From the NCBI RefSeq assembly GCF_030161115.1, contig NZ_BSPQ01000030.1, forward strand, positions 1-50,938: a stretch of 50,938 nucleotides of DNA. The letters are read 5' to 3'. This document shows, piece by piece, positions 19,151 through 29,097 of this stretch. Source of the stretch: Psychromonas marina (GTDB lineage Bacteria > Pseudomonadota > Gammaproteobacteria > Enterobacterales > Psychromonadaceae). The notes below the pieces were generated by a model. That model had not been told where the DNA came from and made no database searches. It saw only the letters and a program-made list of their open reading frames with translations. Both the position numbers and the translations under genes were made by a program. Numbering within the stretch: the first letter of the stretch is position 1; the number at the start of each line of letters is the position of its first letter.

Positions 19151-19384
19151 TTATTTAACTACCGCATCATTGATCTCTTGCAATCCATCACGTGCAGATT
19201 CGGCATTCCAATAAAAACTAAGCCAAGGATCAGGGTTCTCTTCTGAACGCAAATTCGCTTTCGGAAATTCGACCGATAAATGATTATCTTCGAATGCATA
19301 AAGTGATGCACCAACCTCGACATCACTGGCCAACCACACCACAATTAACAAAATAATTGGATAGATAAAAAATAGTTTAAACAT
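19151..19384 (-). CDS. Small unknown protein with signal/anchor segment
   Basis: A 77-residue protein I do not recognise. Residues 4-19 are strongly hydrophobic (FFIYPIILLIVVWLAS), a signal peptide or anchor, and a polar tail of about 55 residues with several Trp, Tyr and Phe follows. AAGGAAG stands 5 bp before the ATG, which favours real translation. It lies 29 bp before coaD on the same strand, so both may be on one transcript. Confidence 0.6.
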   Translation of the reverse strand: MFKLFFIYPIILLIVVWLASDVEVGASLYAFEDNHLSVEFPKANLRSEENPDPWLSFYWNAESARDGLQEINDAVVK

Positions 19385-19662
19385 ATTACTTCCTTGTTAA
19401 CTTATCCGACCACTACAGGTAGTGATTCGATAAGAATCTGTTTGTTAAATAATAAAAAATAATTTTGTATTTATTAATCATACTCAAATGAGTATTGAGC
19501 AATACCCACCTATTTTCAATAAAAAATAAAAGCTATTCAAAACAAGCGATTATTTAATGATTGAAAAAACAGGCAACATTCTCACCCTAAAAACTCTTTT
19601 TTTCTAACAAATATGTTCTATCTTTAAGAGAATTAGTTCGAAGCTAAGGAGAAAAACAGATC

Positions 19663-19839
19663 ATGACTTATAACAAAATAATTGTTAGCGAAGCAATGAA
19701 AAGTACATTCCTAACCACAGCCTTGTTCACCCTTTTTGATATAACAATTCAAGGCTACAGCGACTACCACAACTGGATTATCAGCTTTTATGTTGGCGCC
19801 TTTAGCCTCTACTACCTCATTGCCAAAAGGTATTTTTAA
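19663..19839 (+). CDS. Small two-helix membrane protein (58 residues)
   Basis: A short ORF of 58 residues starting MTYNKIIVSEAMKST. AAGGAG lies 11 bp before the ATG. Two hydrophobic stretches (about 14-26 and 38-54) joined by a polar turn (QGYSDYHN) suggest two membrane helices, ending in KRYF. It ends just before a clean terminator hairpin. I do not recognise a family. The ribosome binding site, the membrane pattern and the terminator together support a real gene, but no homology could be checked. Confidence 0.5.
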   Translation: MTYNKIIVSEAMKSTFLTTALFTLFDITIQGYSDYHNWIISFYVGAFSLYYLIAKRYF

Positions 19840-19843
19840 ATGA

Positions 19844-19874
19844 AAAAAGTAACGTTAATCAAACGTTACTTTTT
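19844..19874. terminator. Bidirectional terminator (58-residue ORF / cyaY)
   Basis: A perfect 13-bp inverted repeat (AAAAAGTAACGTT and its complement) with a 5-nt loop, A-run on one side and T-run on the other. It overlaps the last codons of cyaY and follows the small ORF by 4 bp. Confidence 0.8.
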
Positions 19875-20169
19875 CTGCTGACTGCTTAAAAATAGCCTGC
19901 GATAAAAAAGTTAAAAACTCATCACCGCTACGATCATCAATCCACTTACCGTCGACGTAATCATAATGGTGACCATTCTCTAAAGTAGCTAACCAAACTT
20001 GATGTAAAGGTTGCTGGCGATTAATGATAAGTTTACTGCGATTTTCAAACTCTAACGTTAACAGACCACCATTTTGGTCATAATCTACGTCTGCACCTGA
20101 TTCTTCAATGCAATCTTCTATGGTTTGATACAACTCATCCGCTAATTGTTGAAATTGACTGTCATTCAC
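19855..20169 (-). CDS. cyaY: CyaY, bacterial frataxin
   Basis: A 104-residue iron-binding protein that tunes Fe-S cluster assembly on IscS/IscU. The N-terminal acidic helix (DELYQTIEDCIEESGADVDYD) is the iron-binding ridge. The sheet region (LTLEFENRSKLIINRQQPLHQVWLAT, GHHYDYVDGKWIDDRSGDEF) is the frataxin signature. The length matches E. coli (106). It is divergent from lptM, as in E. coli. Confidence 0.97.
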   Translation of the reverse strand: MNDSQFQQLADELYQTIEDCIEESGADVDYDQNGGLLTLEFENRSKLIINRQQPLHQVWLATLENGHHYDYVDGKWIDDRSGDEFLTFLSQAIFKQSAEKVTFD

Positions 20170-20251
20170 GATCTATCTCCTTTGCTTTTGCACAATGAAG
20201 TGCGATTATAGAGGGCTAAAATTATTTAACTATATTTAACTAGGATAAGCG

Positions 20252-20425
20252 ATGAAAAAGCTGAATTTATTATTAATACCCGTGCTTTTTTCAAGCTTAT
20301 TAGCTGGTTGTGGGATGAAAGGGCCACTATATAAAGCACCAGAAACCCCAAAAACAGAAAAACAACCAGTGACATCTGAAAATGAGCTCACAGAGCAAAA
20401 TAAAGAGACGACAGAAGGTAAATAG
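20252..20425 (+). CDS. lptM: LptM (YifL)-like small lipoprotein
   Basis: A 57-residue lipoprotein. The signal peptide ends in the lipobox LLAGC with Cys20, then comes GMKGPLYKAPE, the conserved GxKGPLY stretch of the LptM/YifL family. In E. coli LptM helps the LptD-LptE lipopolysaccharide transporter fold in the outer membrane. The tail is polar and rich in Glu and Lys. TAGGAT precedes the start. It lies between cyaY and lysA-dapF, the conserved place for the family. Confidence 0.88.
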   Translation: MKKLNLLLIPVLFSSLLAGCGMKGPLYKAPETPKTEKQPVTSENELTEQNKETTEGK

Positions 20426-20514
20426 TTCACAACGCAGTTTGTAGTTCTTTATTCACTATTACATAATTCACTCTCTATTTTTTATAAATTCAAGAAAATA
20501 AAAAGGATTTGAAA

Positions 20515-21777
20515 TTGGATCACTTTAATTACCAAAATGATGGACGTCTTTTTGTAGAAGGACTTGCTATCGAAGACGTTGTTGCAAAATCTGGCACACC
20601 GGCTTATATCTACTCTCGTGCAACGATTGAACGTCATTGGAAAGGATTTAATGAGGCAGCAGGCGCTCACCCTCATCTTATCTGTTATGCCGTAAAAGCT
20701 AACTCTAATTTGGGTGTATTAAACCTGATGGCACGTTTAGGCTCTGGTTTTGATATCGTTTCCGTGGGCGAATTACTGCGCGTTATCCAAGCGGGCGGTG
20801 ATCCTAAAAAAGTCGTTTTCTCTGGTGTAGGTAAAACCGAGGTTGAAATTTCGACCGCACTACAAGCTGGTATTTACTGTTTTAATATCGAATCTATCTC
20901 TGAACTTTACCGTATTAACGAAGTCGCTGGCAGCTTAAACATGAAAGCGCCGATTTCGATTCGTATCAACCCGAATATTGACGCAGGTACACATCCTTAT
21001 ATTTCTACAGGTCTAAAAGAAAATAAGTTTGGTATTGAGATTGAGCAAGCATCTACCGTTTATCATCTAGCCAACGACCTTGAGTTTCTGGAAGTGAAAG
21101 GTGTAGATTGTCATATTGGCTCACAAATCACTGAAGTTGCTCCTTTTATAGAAGCGTTAGATAAATTATTAGTCCTCATCGACCAACTTGAAGCGCAAGG
21201 GATTAGCATTAGTCACCTTGACCTAGGTGGTGGCCTAGGTGTGCCTTACGATGCAGAAACTCCACCTGAACCAAAAGAATATATGAGCGCAGTGATTGAC
21301 AGAATGGGTGATCGTAAACTCAAGCTTCTCTTTGAACCTGGCCGTGCGATCATGGCAAATGCAGGTATCCTGGTGACTAAAGTCGAATTTTTAAAAATTA
21401 ACGACCATAAAAGCTTTGCGATTGTAGATGCCGCAATGAATGACCTGATTCGCCCAGCTTTATATAGCGCTTGGCAAAATATTATTCCACTCAATAATAC
21501 CTTTACTGAGTCGGATCAACGCCCTTTACGTAACTACGATATTGTAGGCCCTATTTGTGAAACAGGTGATTTCTTAGGCAAGGACCGTCAATTATCTCTC
21601 GCTGAAGGTGATTACCTTGCTGTAAGAAGCGCCGGGGCTTATGGTGCTACAATGAGTTCTAATTACAACTCTCGTTGTCGTCCTGCAGAAGTAATGGTGG
21701 ATGGCGAAAAAGCATTTATCGTACGTGAGCGTGAAGAGCACCGTACTTTATGGGCTGGCGAACACGTTTTACCGTAG
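20515..21777 (+). CDS. lysA: Diaminopimelate decarboxylase
   Basis: A PLP enzyme (420 residues) that turns meso-diaminopimelate into L-lysine. The PLP lysine lies in CYAVKANSNLGVL; HIGSQI, LDLGGGLGVPY, EPGRAI and CETGDFLG are further family motifs. No ATG start exists. The TTG at 20509 is also in frame, but AAGGA (20503-20507) is only 1 bp from it and 7 bp from the TTG at 20515. The latter gives MDHFNYQNDGRL, the form seen in related LysA proteins. It lies before dapF, whose product is its substrate. Confidence 0.96.
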   Translation: MDHFNYQNDGRLFVEGLAIEDVVAKSGTPAYIYSRATIERHWKGFNEAAGAHPHLICYAVKANSNLGVLNLMARLGSGFDIVSVGELLRVIQAGGDPKKVVFSGVGKTEVEISTALQAGIYCFNIESISELYRINEVAGSLNMKAPISIRINPNIDAGTHPYISTGLKENKFGIEIEQASTVYHLANDLEFLEVKGVDCHIGSQITEVAPFIEALDKLLVLIDQLEAQGISISHLDLGGGLGVPYDAETPPEPKEYMSAVIDRMGDRKLKLLFEPGRAIMANAGILVTKVEFLKINDHKSFAIVDAAMNDLIRPALYSAWQNIIPLNNTFTESDQRPLRNYDIVGPICETGDFLGKDRQLSLAEGDYLAVRSAGAYGATMSSNYNSRCRPAEVMVDGEKAFIVREREEHRTLWAGEHVLP

Positions 21778-21804
21778 AAAAATAGATGGAAATAAAATAA
21801 TAAA

Positions 21805-22632
21805 ATGAACATCCAGTTTTCAAAAATGCACGGCTTAGGCAATGACTTTATGGTTATTGATAACGTTACGCAGAATGTTTTTCTCTCTAAAGATGCGATC
21901 CGCCGTTTAGCGGATCGTAATTTTGGTATTGGTTTTGATCAGCTATTAATGGTTGAAGCGCCTTACGACCCAGAACTTGACTTCCATTATCGTATTTTTA
22001 ATGCTGATGGCAGTGAAGTTGAACAATGCGGTAACGGTGCTCGCTGTTTTGCACGCTTTGTGAAACTCAAAGGATTAACTCAAAAGCGTGTGATTAACGT
22101 GAGTACGGCGAAGGGTAAAATCCAGCTTAAAATAGAGCAAGACGGTAATATCACCGTTGATATGGGTAAACCTATTTTAGAGCCTGCAAAAATTCCCTTT
22201 GAAGCACAAAAAGAGGAAAAAACGTACATACTACGTGTAGAAGATCACACCGTATTATGTGGCACGGTATCAATGGGTAACCCACATTGTGTGGTCATGG
22301 TTGATGATATTGAAACAGCTCCCGTTGAAACACTAGGCCCATTATTAGAAAACCATGAACGTTTTCCAAATAAAGTTAACGTAGGATTTTTACAAGTTAT
22401 TAGTCGTGACTTTGCAAAATTACGCGTTTGGGAGCGCGGTGTAGGCGAAACACTAGCTTGTGGTACCGGTGCTTGTGCTGCAGCCGTCGTTGGTCAGATA
22501 CAGGGCAATCTTGATACTCATTGCACTATCGAGCTGCCAGGCGGAAAACTTAAGTTTTTCTGGCAAGCGGGTCAAAATGTACGTATGACCGGTGCGGCTG
22601 AATTTGTTTTTGATGGACAAATTCAAATTTAA
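21805..22632 (+). CDS. dapF: Diaminopimelate epimerase
   Basis: A 275-residue cofactor-free racemase that makes meso-diaminopimelate for lysine and peptidoglycan. Both catalytic cysteines are present: in [13 protein letters not shown] and in [12 protein letters not shown]. The start [19 protein letters not shown] is typical. The length matches E. coli DapF (274). It lies in the lptM-lysA-dapF-xerC-yigB-uvrD row. Confidence 0.98.
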   Translation: MNIQFSKMHGLGNDFMVIDNVTQNVFLSKDAIRRLADRNFGIGFDQLLMVEAPYDPELDFHYRIFNADGSEVEQCGNGARCFARFVKLKGLTQKRVINVSTAKGKIQLKIEQDGNITVDMGKPILEPAKIPFEAQKEEKTYILRVEDHTVLCGTVSMGNPHCVVMVDDIETAPVETLGPLLENHERFPNKVNVGFLQVISRDFAKLRVWERGVGETLACGTGACAAAVVGQIQGNLDTHCTIELPGGKLKFFWQAGQNVRMTGAAEFVFDGQIQI

Positions 22633-22637
22633 TAAGG

Positions 22638-22663
22638 AGACAGATGGGTCCCCCTATCTGTCT
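22638..22663 (+). other. Stem-loop in the dapF-xerC gap
   Basis: AGACAGAT and ATCTGTCT form an 8-bp stem with a 10-nt loop, 6 bp after the dapF stop. There is no long T-run, so it may be an mRNA-stabilising element, a weak terminator or a repeat scar. Confidence 0.35.
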
Positions 22664-22677
22664 TTATAGCTCCCCCT

Positions 22678-23580
22678 ATGAAAGCATTACAAATTCCTAT
22701 TGATAAATACTTAAACCACCTAGCTAGCCAACGTGGTTTAAGCCCGGTCACCATTAAAAATTACCAACGGAATTTAGCAGAGTTCATCAAACTATTACCT
22801 GAAAAGCAGGTAATAGAATGGAATGATTTAGAAAGTGACCATGTGCGTTTAATGGTAAAACAACTTAATCAAAATGGCATAAAAGCACGCTCCATCGCCA
22901 CTAAACTTTCTGCATTACGCTCATTTTTAGAATATTTAGTTCAAAATGAAGTGCTCACTTTTAATCCTGCCAAAGGGGTCGCCGCACCAAAACTTGATCA
23001 ACCATTGCCTAAAAACATCTCTGTTGATGAAGTTTTTCAACTACTTGATATGGATGGAGAAGAAGACCCACTTAGTCTGCGCGATCAAGCGATGATGGAG
23101 TTAATGTACTCTTCTGGTTTACGTCTAAGCGAATTGGTTGGCATTAATTTAAAAGATCTCAAGCTACGCGAAAAAGAGTTAATGGTTTTAGGTAAAGGTA
23201 GTAAACAACGCCTATTACCGATTACTAAAAAAGCTGTATTAACGATTCAAGCATGGTTAAAAGTCCGCCCTGACTTTTGCGAACCAGGTGAGACAGCTCT
23301 GTTTACCTCAAAACTCAAAAGACGTATTTCAGTACGCAGCGTACAAGCTCGCATGGAGAAATGGGGCTTGCAACAAAACCTACAAAGCCACCTTAACCCA
23401 CATAAGCTGCGTCACTCTTTTGCAACACATATGTTAGAATCTAGTGGCAACTTACGTGCAGTACAAACCCTATTAGGACATGCTGATCTGTCGACTACAC
23501 AGGTCTATACACATCTAGACTTTCAACATCTTGCCGAGGTGTATGACAAAGCCCACCCCCGCTCTAAACGGAAGAAATAA
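22678..23580 (+). CDS. xerC: Tyrosine recombinase XerC
   Basis: A 300-residue tyrosine recombinase that, with XerD, resolves chromosome dimers at dif. The N-terminal SAM-like DNA-binding domain spans about 1-95. Catalytic residues are seen in SSGLRLSEL (Arg), HKLRHSFATHML (HxxR), LLGHADLSTTQVYTH (His and Tyr). The operon place after dapF and before yigB and uvrD identifies XerC rather than XerD. Its stop overlaps the yigB start by 1 bp. Confidence 0.96.
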   Translation: MKALQIPIDKYLNHLASQRGLSPVTIKNYQRNLAEFIKLLPEKQVIEWNDLESDHVRLMVKQLNQNGIKARSIATKLSALRSFLEYLVQNEVLTFNPAKGVAAPKLDQPLPKNISVDEVFQLLDMDGEEDPLSLRDQAMMELMYSSGLRLSELVGINLKDLKLREKELMVLGKGSKQRLLPITKKAVLTIQAWLKVRPDFCEPGETALFTSKLKRRISVRSVQARMEKWGLQQNLQSHLNPHKLRHSFATHMLESSGNLRAVQTLLGHADLSTTQVYTHLDFQHLAEVYDKAHPRSKRKK

Positions 23581-24293
23581 TGAAATTTTACAGACCATTA
23601 AAACCTTTTAAAGCGATCAGCTTTGACCTTGATGATACCCTATACGACAACCACCCGATCATCAAAAAGGCAGAAGCTGATTTTATTGTTTATCTGAATA
23701 AAACCTACTCAGAACTAAGCGAGTTAACTGCGCATCAATGGGGTTTATATAAAAACCATGTAGTTAATGAGTCACCTGAGTTAGTGAACGATGTTTCATT
23801 ATGGCGAATAGCAATATTAAAGAAAATCATGACCATTTTTGGCATTGCAGAATACAAAGCGATTGAATATGCACCGATCGCTTTCGCAGAATTTTTACGT
23901 TTACGCAGCAATTTTACCGTGCCAGCAGAAAGCTTAACCTTATTAGAAAAACTAGCAGAACATTATCCAGTGATCGCAATTACTAACGGTAATGTCGATG
24001 AAAAACAGGTCGGCCTCGAAAATAAATTTCAATTTATTCTTAAAGCTGGCGCCCCTTTTAAAGCCAAACCACATCATGATCTTTTCGTCGAAGCTGCGGA
24101 TCGACTTGATATCAAGGTCAGTGATATTCTGCACATTGGTGATCATCTCATCAGTGATGTCTTTGGTGCACAAAACAGCGGCGCACAAGCAGTTTGGTTA
24201 AATGAACACAATCAACCACTCACTGGTGCACGATTATTACCAACGGTTGAAATCAACCATATTAATACTCTATACTCACTAATCACTGAATAA
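23580..24293 (+). CDS. yigB: YigB-like HAD phosphatase
   Basis: A 237-residue haloacid dehalogenase-family phosphatase. The nucleophile motif SFDLDDTLYDN is at the start, the second motif is AITNGNVD, and the third is HIGDHLISDVFGAQNSGAQAVW. E. coli YigB is one of the phosphatases that act on the riboflavin precursor 5-amino-6-(5-phosphoribitylamino)uracil and on FMN. Translation is probably coupled to xerC. Confidence 0.92.
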   Translation: MKFYRPLKPFKAISFDLDDTLYDNHPIIKKAEADFIVYLNKTYSELSELTAHQWGLYKNHVVNESPELVNDVSLWRIAILKKIMTIFGIAEYKAIEYAPIAFAEFLRLRSNFTVPAESLTLLEKLAEHYPVIAITNGNVDEKQVGLENKFQFILKAGAPFKAKPHHDLFVEAADRLDIKVSDILHIGDHLISDVFGAQNSGAQAVWLNEHNQPLTGARLLPTVEINHINTLYSLITE

Positions 24294-24309
24294 ATAAACA
24301 GGCTTTTTT

Positions 24310-26481
24310 ATGGACGTTTCCTACTTAATCGATGGCTTAAACGATTTTCAACGCGCAGCAGTTTCAGCACCAGAGCAAAATATGTTGGTATTAGCTGGCG
24401 CGGGTAGTGGTAAAACACGTGTATTAACCCATCGCATCGCATGGCTTATGCAAGTAGAGAAAATTCCAACTTACGGTATTTTAGCGGTAACGTTTACTAA
24501 TAAAGCAGCTAAAGAGATGCGCGGTCGAATCACCGACATCTGCCCTTTCCAAATCGGCGGAATGTGGATCGGTACCTTCCATGGTATCGCGCATCGTTTA
24601 TTACGCTTACATTATCAAGAAGCTAACCTACCTGAGCAATTTCAGATTATCGACAGTGATGACCAACAGAAAATGGTTAAACGTATAATCAAAAGCCTGA
24701 ATCTTGATGAAAAATATTATCCTGCAAAAGACATGCAGTGGTATATCAACGATAAAAAAGATGAAGGTTTACGCGCCAAACATATCGATGCGGGTTATAG
24801 CCTGCAAGATAAGCAACGCCTGCAGGTTTACCAAGCCTATGAAGAAGCGTGTCAGTTAGCGGGATTGGTCGATTTTGCAGAGTTACTACTGCGTGCGCAT
24901 GAGTTACTACTTAATAATGCGGCACTGTTGCACCATTACCAAGATCGTTTTAAGCATGTTTTAGTAGACGAATTTCAAGATACTAACAAACTACAATATG
25001 CATGGCTAAATCTACTTACCGACCGTGATAACTACCTGACGATTGTTGGTGATGATGACCAATCTATCTACGGTTGGCGTGGTGCTGACGTTGAAAACAT
25101 TCAACGCTTCTTAAAAGAAAAAACTAACCCGGTGACAATTAGATTAGAACAGAACTATCGTTCGACCGGACATATTCTGAATGCCTCAAACAAGTTGATT
25201 CAAAACAATAGCGATCGCTTAGGCAAAGAGTTATGGACCAGTGGTGAAGATGGCGAACCGATCGCTATTTACAGCGCGTTTAACGATTACGACGAAACAC
25301 GCTACGTCACCTCGCAAATTCAAGCATGGGAGCGAGAAGGTAATAAGCTTTGTGATTGCGCTATCTTATACCGTAGTAATGCCCAATCTCGTCTCTTTGA
25401 AGAGCAGTTTATGGCGAACCAACTGCCTTATCATATCTATGGCGGTCAACGCTTCTTCGATCGTTTAGAGATCAAAGACAGTATCGCTTACCTGCGCTTA
25501 ATGAATAATCATCAAGATGATGCTGCTTTTGAGCGTATCGTTAATAAACCCAAAAGAAAAATCGGTAATACCACCCTTGATAAAATTCGTCTATGCGCAC
25601 GTGAGCAAGGTTATACCATGTGGCAAGCCAGTGTTTTCTTAATTGAAGAAAAACAGTTAAGTGCAGGAGCTCGTAGCTCATTGAGTGGCTTTATCGAATT
25701 AGTTAGCCGCTTTAAAAGTGAAACTTCTGAACTTCCGCTTTTCCAAATGGTGGATCACATCATTAACCATTCAGGCTTAAAAGCGATGTTTGAAGCGGAA
25801 AAAGGTGAAAAATCACGTAGTCGCATTGAAAACTTACAAGAGCTTGTTTCTGCGACGAAAGGATTTGTGATTCCAGAAGAAGAGCAAGAGATGGATGAAC
25901 TGACCGCCTTTTTAGCTTATGCCGCACTCGAGTCTGGCGATAATCAAGCTGATGAGTTTGAAGATGCAGTGCAATTGATGACCATGCACTCAGCGAAAGG
26001 CTTAGAGTTTTCACAAGTATTTATGGTCGGTGTTGAGGAGGGAATGTTCCCTGGGCAACGCTCTACTGAAGATGAAACTCGCCTCGCAGAAGAGCGTCGT
26101 CTTTGTTACGTCGGCATGACACGTGCGATGCAAAAATTAACTATTTGTCACGCTGAAAGTCGTCGTTTATACGGCCAAGAAAAGTTTCATTCGGCGTCAC
26201 GTTTTATCGCCGAGCTACCAGAAAAAGATATTCACTTTGTACGCAAACAAGCACAGGTTAAGCGTATGCAACCCGCCTCGATTAAAGCCCCCGTTTTTAA
26301 TGGTGAAAGCCAAGATGTGCAAGGGTTTAAATTAGGACAACAAGTAAAACACGTTAAATTTGGTGAAGGTACTATCATCGCGCAGGAAGGAAGTGGTGAA
26401 AATAGTCGTCTACAAGTGCATTTTTCTGACGTGGGTAGCAAATGGTTAATGACAGCTTACGCAAGGCTAGAAGCGATATAA
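24310..26481 (+). CDS. uvrD: DNA helicase II
   Basis: A 723-residue superfamily 1A helicase (3' to 5') used in nucleotide excision repair and mismatch repair and in clearing RecA and stalled polymerase. The Walker A motif AGSGKT is at about 31-36. Further motifs are VDEFQDTN, GDDDQSIYGWRGA, QNYRST, TMHSAKGLEF and VGMTRA. The C-terminal KHVKFGEGTII stretch is the UvrD tail domain that contacts RNA polymerase in E. coli. Length matches E. coli UvrD (720). Confidence 0.97.
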   Translation: MDVSYLIDGLNDFQRAAVSAPEQNMLVLAGAGSGKTRVLTHRIAWLMQVEKIPTYGILAVTFTNKAAKEMRGRITDICPFQIGGMWIGTFHGIAHRLLRLHYQEANLPEQFQIIDSDDQQKMVKRIIKSLNLDEKYYPAKDMQWYINDKKDEGLRAKHIDAGYSLQDKQRLQVYQAYEEACQLAGLVDFAELLLRAHELLLNNAALLHHYQDRFKHVLVDEFQDTNKLQYAWLNLLTDRDNYLTIVGDDDQSIYGWRGADVENIQRFLKEKTNPVTIRLEQNYRSTGHILNASNKLIQNNSDRLGKELWTSGEDGEPIAIYSAFNDYDETRYVTSQIQAWEREGNKLCDCAILYRSNAQSRLFEEQFMANQLPYHIYGGQRFFDRLEIKDSIAYLRLMNNHQDDAAFERIVNKPKRKIGNTTLDKIRLCAREQGYTMWQASVFLIEEKQLSAGARSSLSGFIELVSRFKSETSELPLFQMVDHIINHSGLKAMFEAEKGEKSRSRIENLQELVSATKGFVIPEEEQEMDELTAFLAYAALESGDNQADEFEDAVQLMTMHSAKGLEFSQVFMVGVEEGMFPGQRSTEDETRLAEERRLCYVGMTRAMQKLTICHAESRRLYGQEKFHSASRFIAELPEKDIHFVRKQAQVKRMQPASIKAPVFNGESQDVQGFKLGQQVKHVKFGEGTIIAQEGSGENSRLQVHFSDVGSKWLMTAYARLEAI

Positions 26482-26626
26482 CAGCTAACTACCTGATAGT
26501 ATTCGAAGCATGCTCTTAATAGGAGCATGACAACACAAAACGCAACTATTCTGTTGGTTATTTATACAAAAAACAACAAAAGGTAACTATGCTTGGAGAA
26601 GGAAAATGATCCCCAAGGAGTCTACA

Positions 26627-27082
26627 ATGCGTTTTAAACCGATTAAAGAATTCTTTACCTACATTGAAGAGTGCCATAAGGCACTTGCCGAGCTTTATCT
26701 ACGATTAAGCCTCGAAGCTACCGATCCTAAAGTAAGACTACTACTCGATTTTATGCGCAATAAAGAGCAATTATCATACCTTCACCTACATGATTATGCA
26801 CAACAAGCGCCTACTAGTTTATTAGAAACCTGGTTAGATAATATATTTGATCAAAGCTTTCCGATGAAATGCCAACAATTAAAAATACAGCCAGATTTAG
26901 CCATTGAAGATGTGGTGGCGATCGCAATGGATTTGGATATGCAATTGATAGAGCTAATGCAAAACGCAGCTTATAACTCCCCCACCGTTGAAGCGGAACT
27001 TGCCTTAGAAAATTTAAGTAACCAAGAGCAAAAAACATTGCATCAAGTGGTTATAGCAAGCAATGAATTTGAATTTATGTAA
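26627..27082 (+). CDS. Unknown all-helical protein
   Basis: A 151-residue protein (158 if the ATG at 26606 is used; both starts have a ribosome binding site, AAGGAG before the chosen one). I do not recognise a family. The sequence looks wholly helical, with four helices, and the first two have a Glu/His-rich pattern (YIEECHKALAELY and KEQLSYLHLHDYA). This recalls ferritin-like or DUF2383-like four-helix bundles, but a metal site is speculation. It stands alone between uvrD and argS. The gap after it (27083-27346) shows no clear element. Confidence 0.7.
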   Translation: MRFKPIKEFFTYIEECHKALAELYLRLSLEATDPKVRLLLDFMRNKEQLSYLHLHDYAQQAPTSLLETWLDNIFDQSFPMKCQQLKIQPDLAIEDVVAIAMDLDMQLIELMQNAAYNSPTVEAELALENLSNQEQKTLHQVVIASNEFEFM

Positions 27083-27346
27083 TCGTAAATATTCAATGCA
27101 GTCGCTAAAATAATTTTAAATTAATAATGTTTATTTAAAAGCGCAACAAACATACATAGGCATTTATAAAAATAATGCCGCGCTTTAAATAAACAGCGCA
27201 TAGGCTAATGGTTAGCATTTATTTAGTCCAAAAGTAAAAAGTACATAAAATAACCAATAGCGGTTCCTATCCCCTCTAGTTTTCCATGTCGATAAATTGT
27301 AGAATTCATTCTTTATTATTAGTACGTATCAATTGGTGAGTTATCT

Positions 27347-29095
27347 ATGAAAGCATTTATCCAGCAACAACTTGAACAAGCGATTGTTTCCCTTAAAAAA
27401 CAGCAAATCGTTCCTGAAGATATCCAGCCACGTATTTCCATTGACCGAACTAAAGACAAATCACACGGTGATTTTGCTAATAACCTTGCATTAATGCTAG
27501 CAAAACCAGCAAAACAAAATCCTCGTGCATTGGCAGAGTTAATTGTTAGTAACTTACCGGAGTCAGATCTAATTATTAAAACAGAGATCGCCGGTCCTGG
27601 TTTTATTAACTTTTTTATTAATCCAAACTACCTTGAAAAGCAGATTGATGCCGCTTATGCAGATAGCCGCTTAAATATTGAAGCGGTTAAAAATCCGCAA
27701 AATATTGTGATGGATTACTCTTCTCCTAACCTTGCAAAAGAGATGCATGTTGGTCACTTACGCTCAACCATTATTGGTGATGCGGTAACACGTACTTTAG
27801 AATTCCAAGGGCAAAACGTTATTCGCCAAAATCACGTCGGTGATTGGGGAACACAATTTGGTATGTTACTGGCTTACATGGAAGAGTTACGTGCGAAAAA
27901 CCTTGAAGTTTCAAAAAACTTATCTGATTTAGAAGTTTTTTACCGTGCCGCAAAAGGGCGTTTTGATGAATCAGAAGATTTTGCAAACCGTGCACGTCAA
28001 CTCGTTGTTGAGCTACAAAGCAGCGAACCAGAATGTATTCGTTTGTGGGAAGAATTTAGAGAAATCAGTATCTCTCACTGCCAAGAAGCCTATGACCAAC
28101 TTGGCGTAAGCTTAAGTCTAAAAGATATCCGCGGCGAAAGTGCTTACGATAAAGATTTATCTGTAGTGGTCAGTGATCTTGATGAAAAAGGGTTACTACA
28201 AGATAGCCAAGGCGCAAAATGTGTCTTCTTAGAAAACTTCAAAAACAAAGAGGGTGAACCACTCCCTGTTATCATCCAGAAAAAAGATGGCGGCTACCTA
28301 TACGCGACATCAGATTTAGCAGCAATTCGCTACCGTCAATCAGTGTTAAATGCAGATCGTGCAATGTACTTCGTAGATGCACGTCAAGGTTTACACTTCC
28401 AGCAAGTATTTGAAGTAGCACGCATTGCTAACTACATCAAACCTGAAACAACATTTGAGCACATGGCATTTGGTACGGTAATGGGAGAAGATGGTAAACC
28501 ATTTAAAACCCGTGCCGGTTCAACTCCAAAACTAGCTGACCTATTAGTTGAAGCTGAAGAGCGCGCTTATGAGTTAGTAAAAGAGAAAAACCAAGATATG
28601 CCAGAGGACGAGTTGCGCCATATATCTTCTGTTGTAGGTATCGCTTCAGTAAAATACGCCGACCTTTCTAAAAATCGTACAAGTGACTACACATTCAGCT
28701 TCGATAGCATGTTAAGTTTTGAAGGTAACACAGCACCTTATCTTCTATATGCTTACACACGTGTAGCAAGCATCTTTAACAAAGCAGGTATTGAGATGGA
28801 TAGCATCACTGCTGATGTTACTTTTACAGAAGAAAAAGAGAAAGACCTTGCTAACAAATTGTTGCAACTTGAAGAGATTATTAACCAAGTAGCAAAACAA
28901 GGTATGCCACACTTCCTATGTGCTTACCTATTTGAATTAGCGGGCCTATTTTCAAGTTTTTACGAAGCATGTCCTATTTTAGCAGCTGAAAGTGAAGCAC
29001 AAAAACAGAGTCGTTTAAAACTAGCGGCATTAACAGCTAAAACATTAAAACAGGGCTTATCACTATTAGGTATTAACACCCTAGAGCGTATGTAA
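27347..29095 (+). CDS. argS: Arginyl-tRNA synthetase
   Basis: A 582-residue class I synthetase that charges tRNA-Arg. The HIGH motif appears as HVGHLRS (134-140). The KMSKS loop is replaced by a [14 protein letters not shown] stretch, as is normal for many ArgRS. The N-terminal Add1 domain for tRNA D-loop contact (about 1-105) and the C-terminal anticodon-binding domain (about 460-582) are both present. ftsN starts 2 bp after its stop. Confidence 0.97.
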   Translation: MKAFIQQQLEQAIVSLKKQQIVPEDIQPRISIDRTKDKSHGDFANNLALMLAKPAKQNPRALAELIVSNLPESDLIIKTEIAGPGFINFFINPNYLEKQIDAAYADSRLNIEAVKNPQNIVMDYSSPNLAKEMHVGHLRSTIIGDAVTRTLEFQGQNVIRQNHVGDWGTQFGMLLAYMEELRAKNLEVSKNLSDLEVFYRAAKGRFDESEDFANRARQLVVELQSSEPECIRLWEEFREISISHCQEAYDQLGVSLSLKDIRGESAYDKDLSVVVSDLDEKGLLQDSQGAKCVFLENFKNKEGEPLPVIIQKKDGGYLYATSDLAAIRYRQSVLNADRAMYFVDARQGLHFQQVFEVARIANYIKPETTFEHMAFGTVMGEDGKPFKTRAGSTPKLADLLVEAEERAYELVKEKNQDMPEDELRHISSVVGIASVKYADLSKNRTSDYTFSFDSMLSFEGNTAPYLLYAYTRVASIFNKAGIEMDSITADVTFTEEKEKDLANKLLQLEEIINQVAKQGMPHFLCAYLFELAGLFSSFYEACPILAAESEAQKQSRLKLAALTAKTLKQGLSLLGINTLERM

Positions 29096-29097
29096 AC

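Noticed and set aside
26510..26530. Hairpin after uvrD as a terminator
   Set aside because: CATGCTC/GAGCATG form a short stem but no T-run follows, so I do not list it as a terminator.
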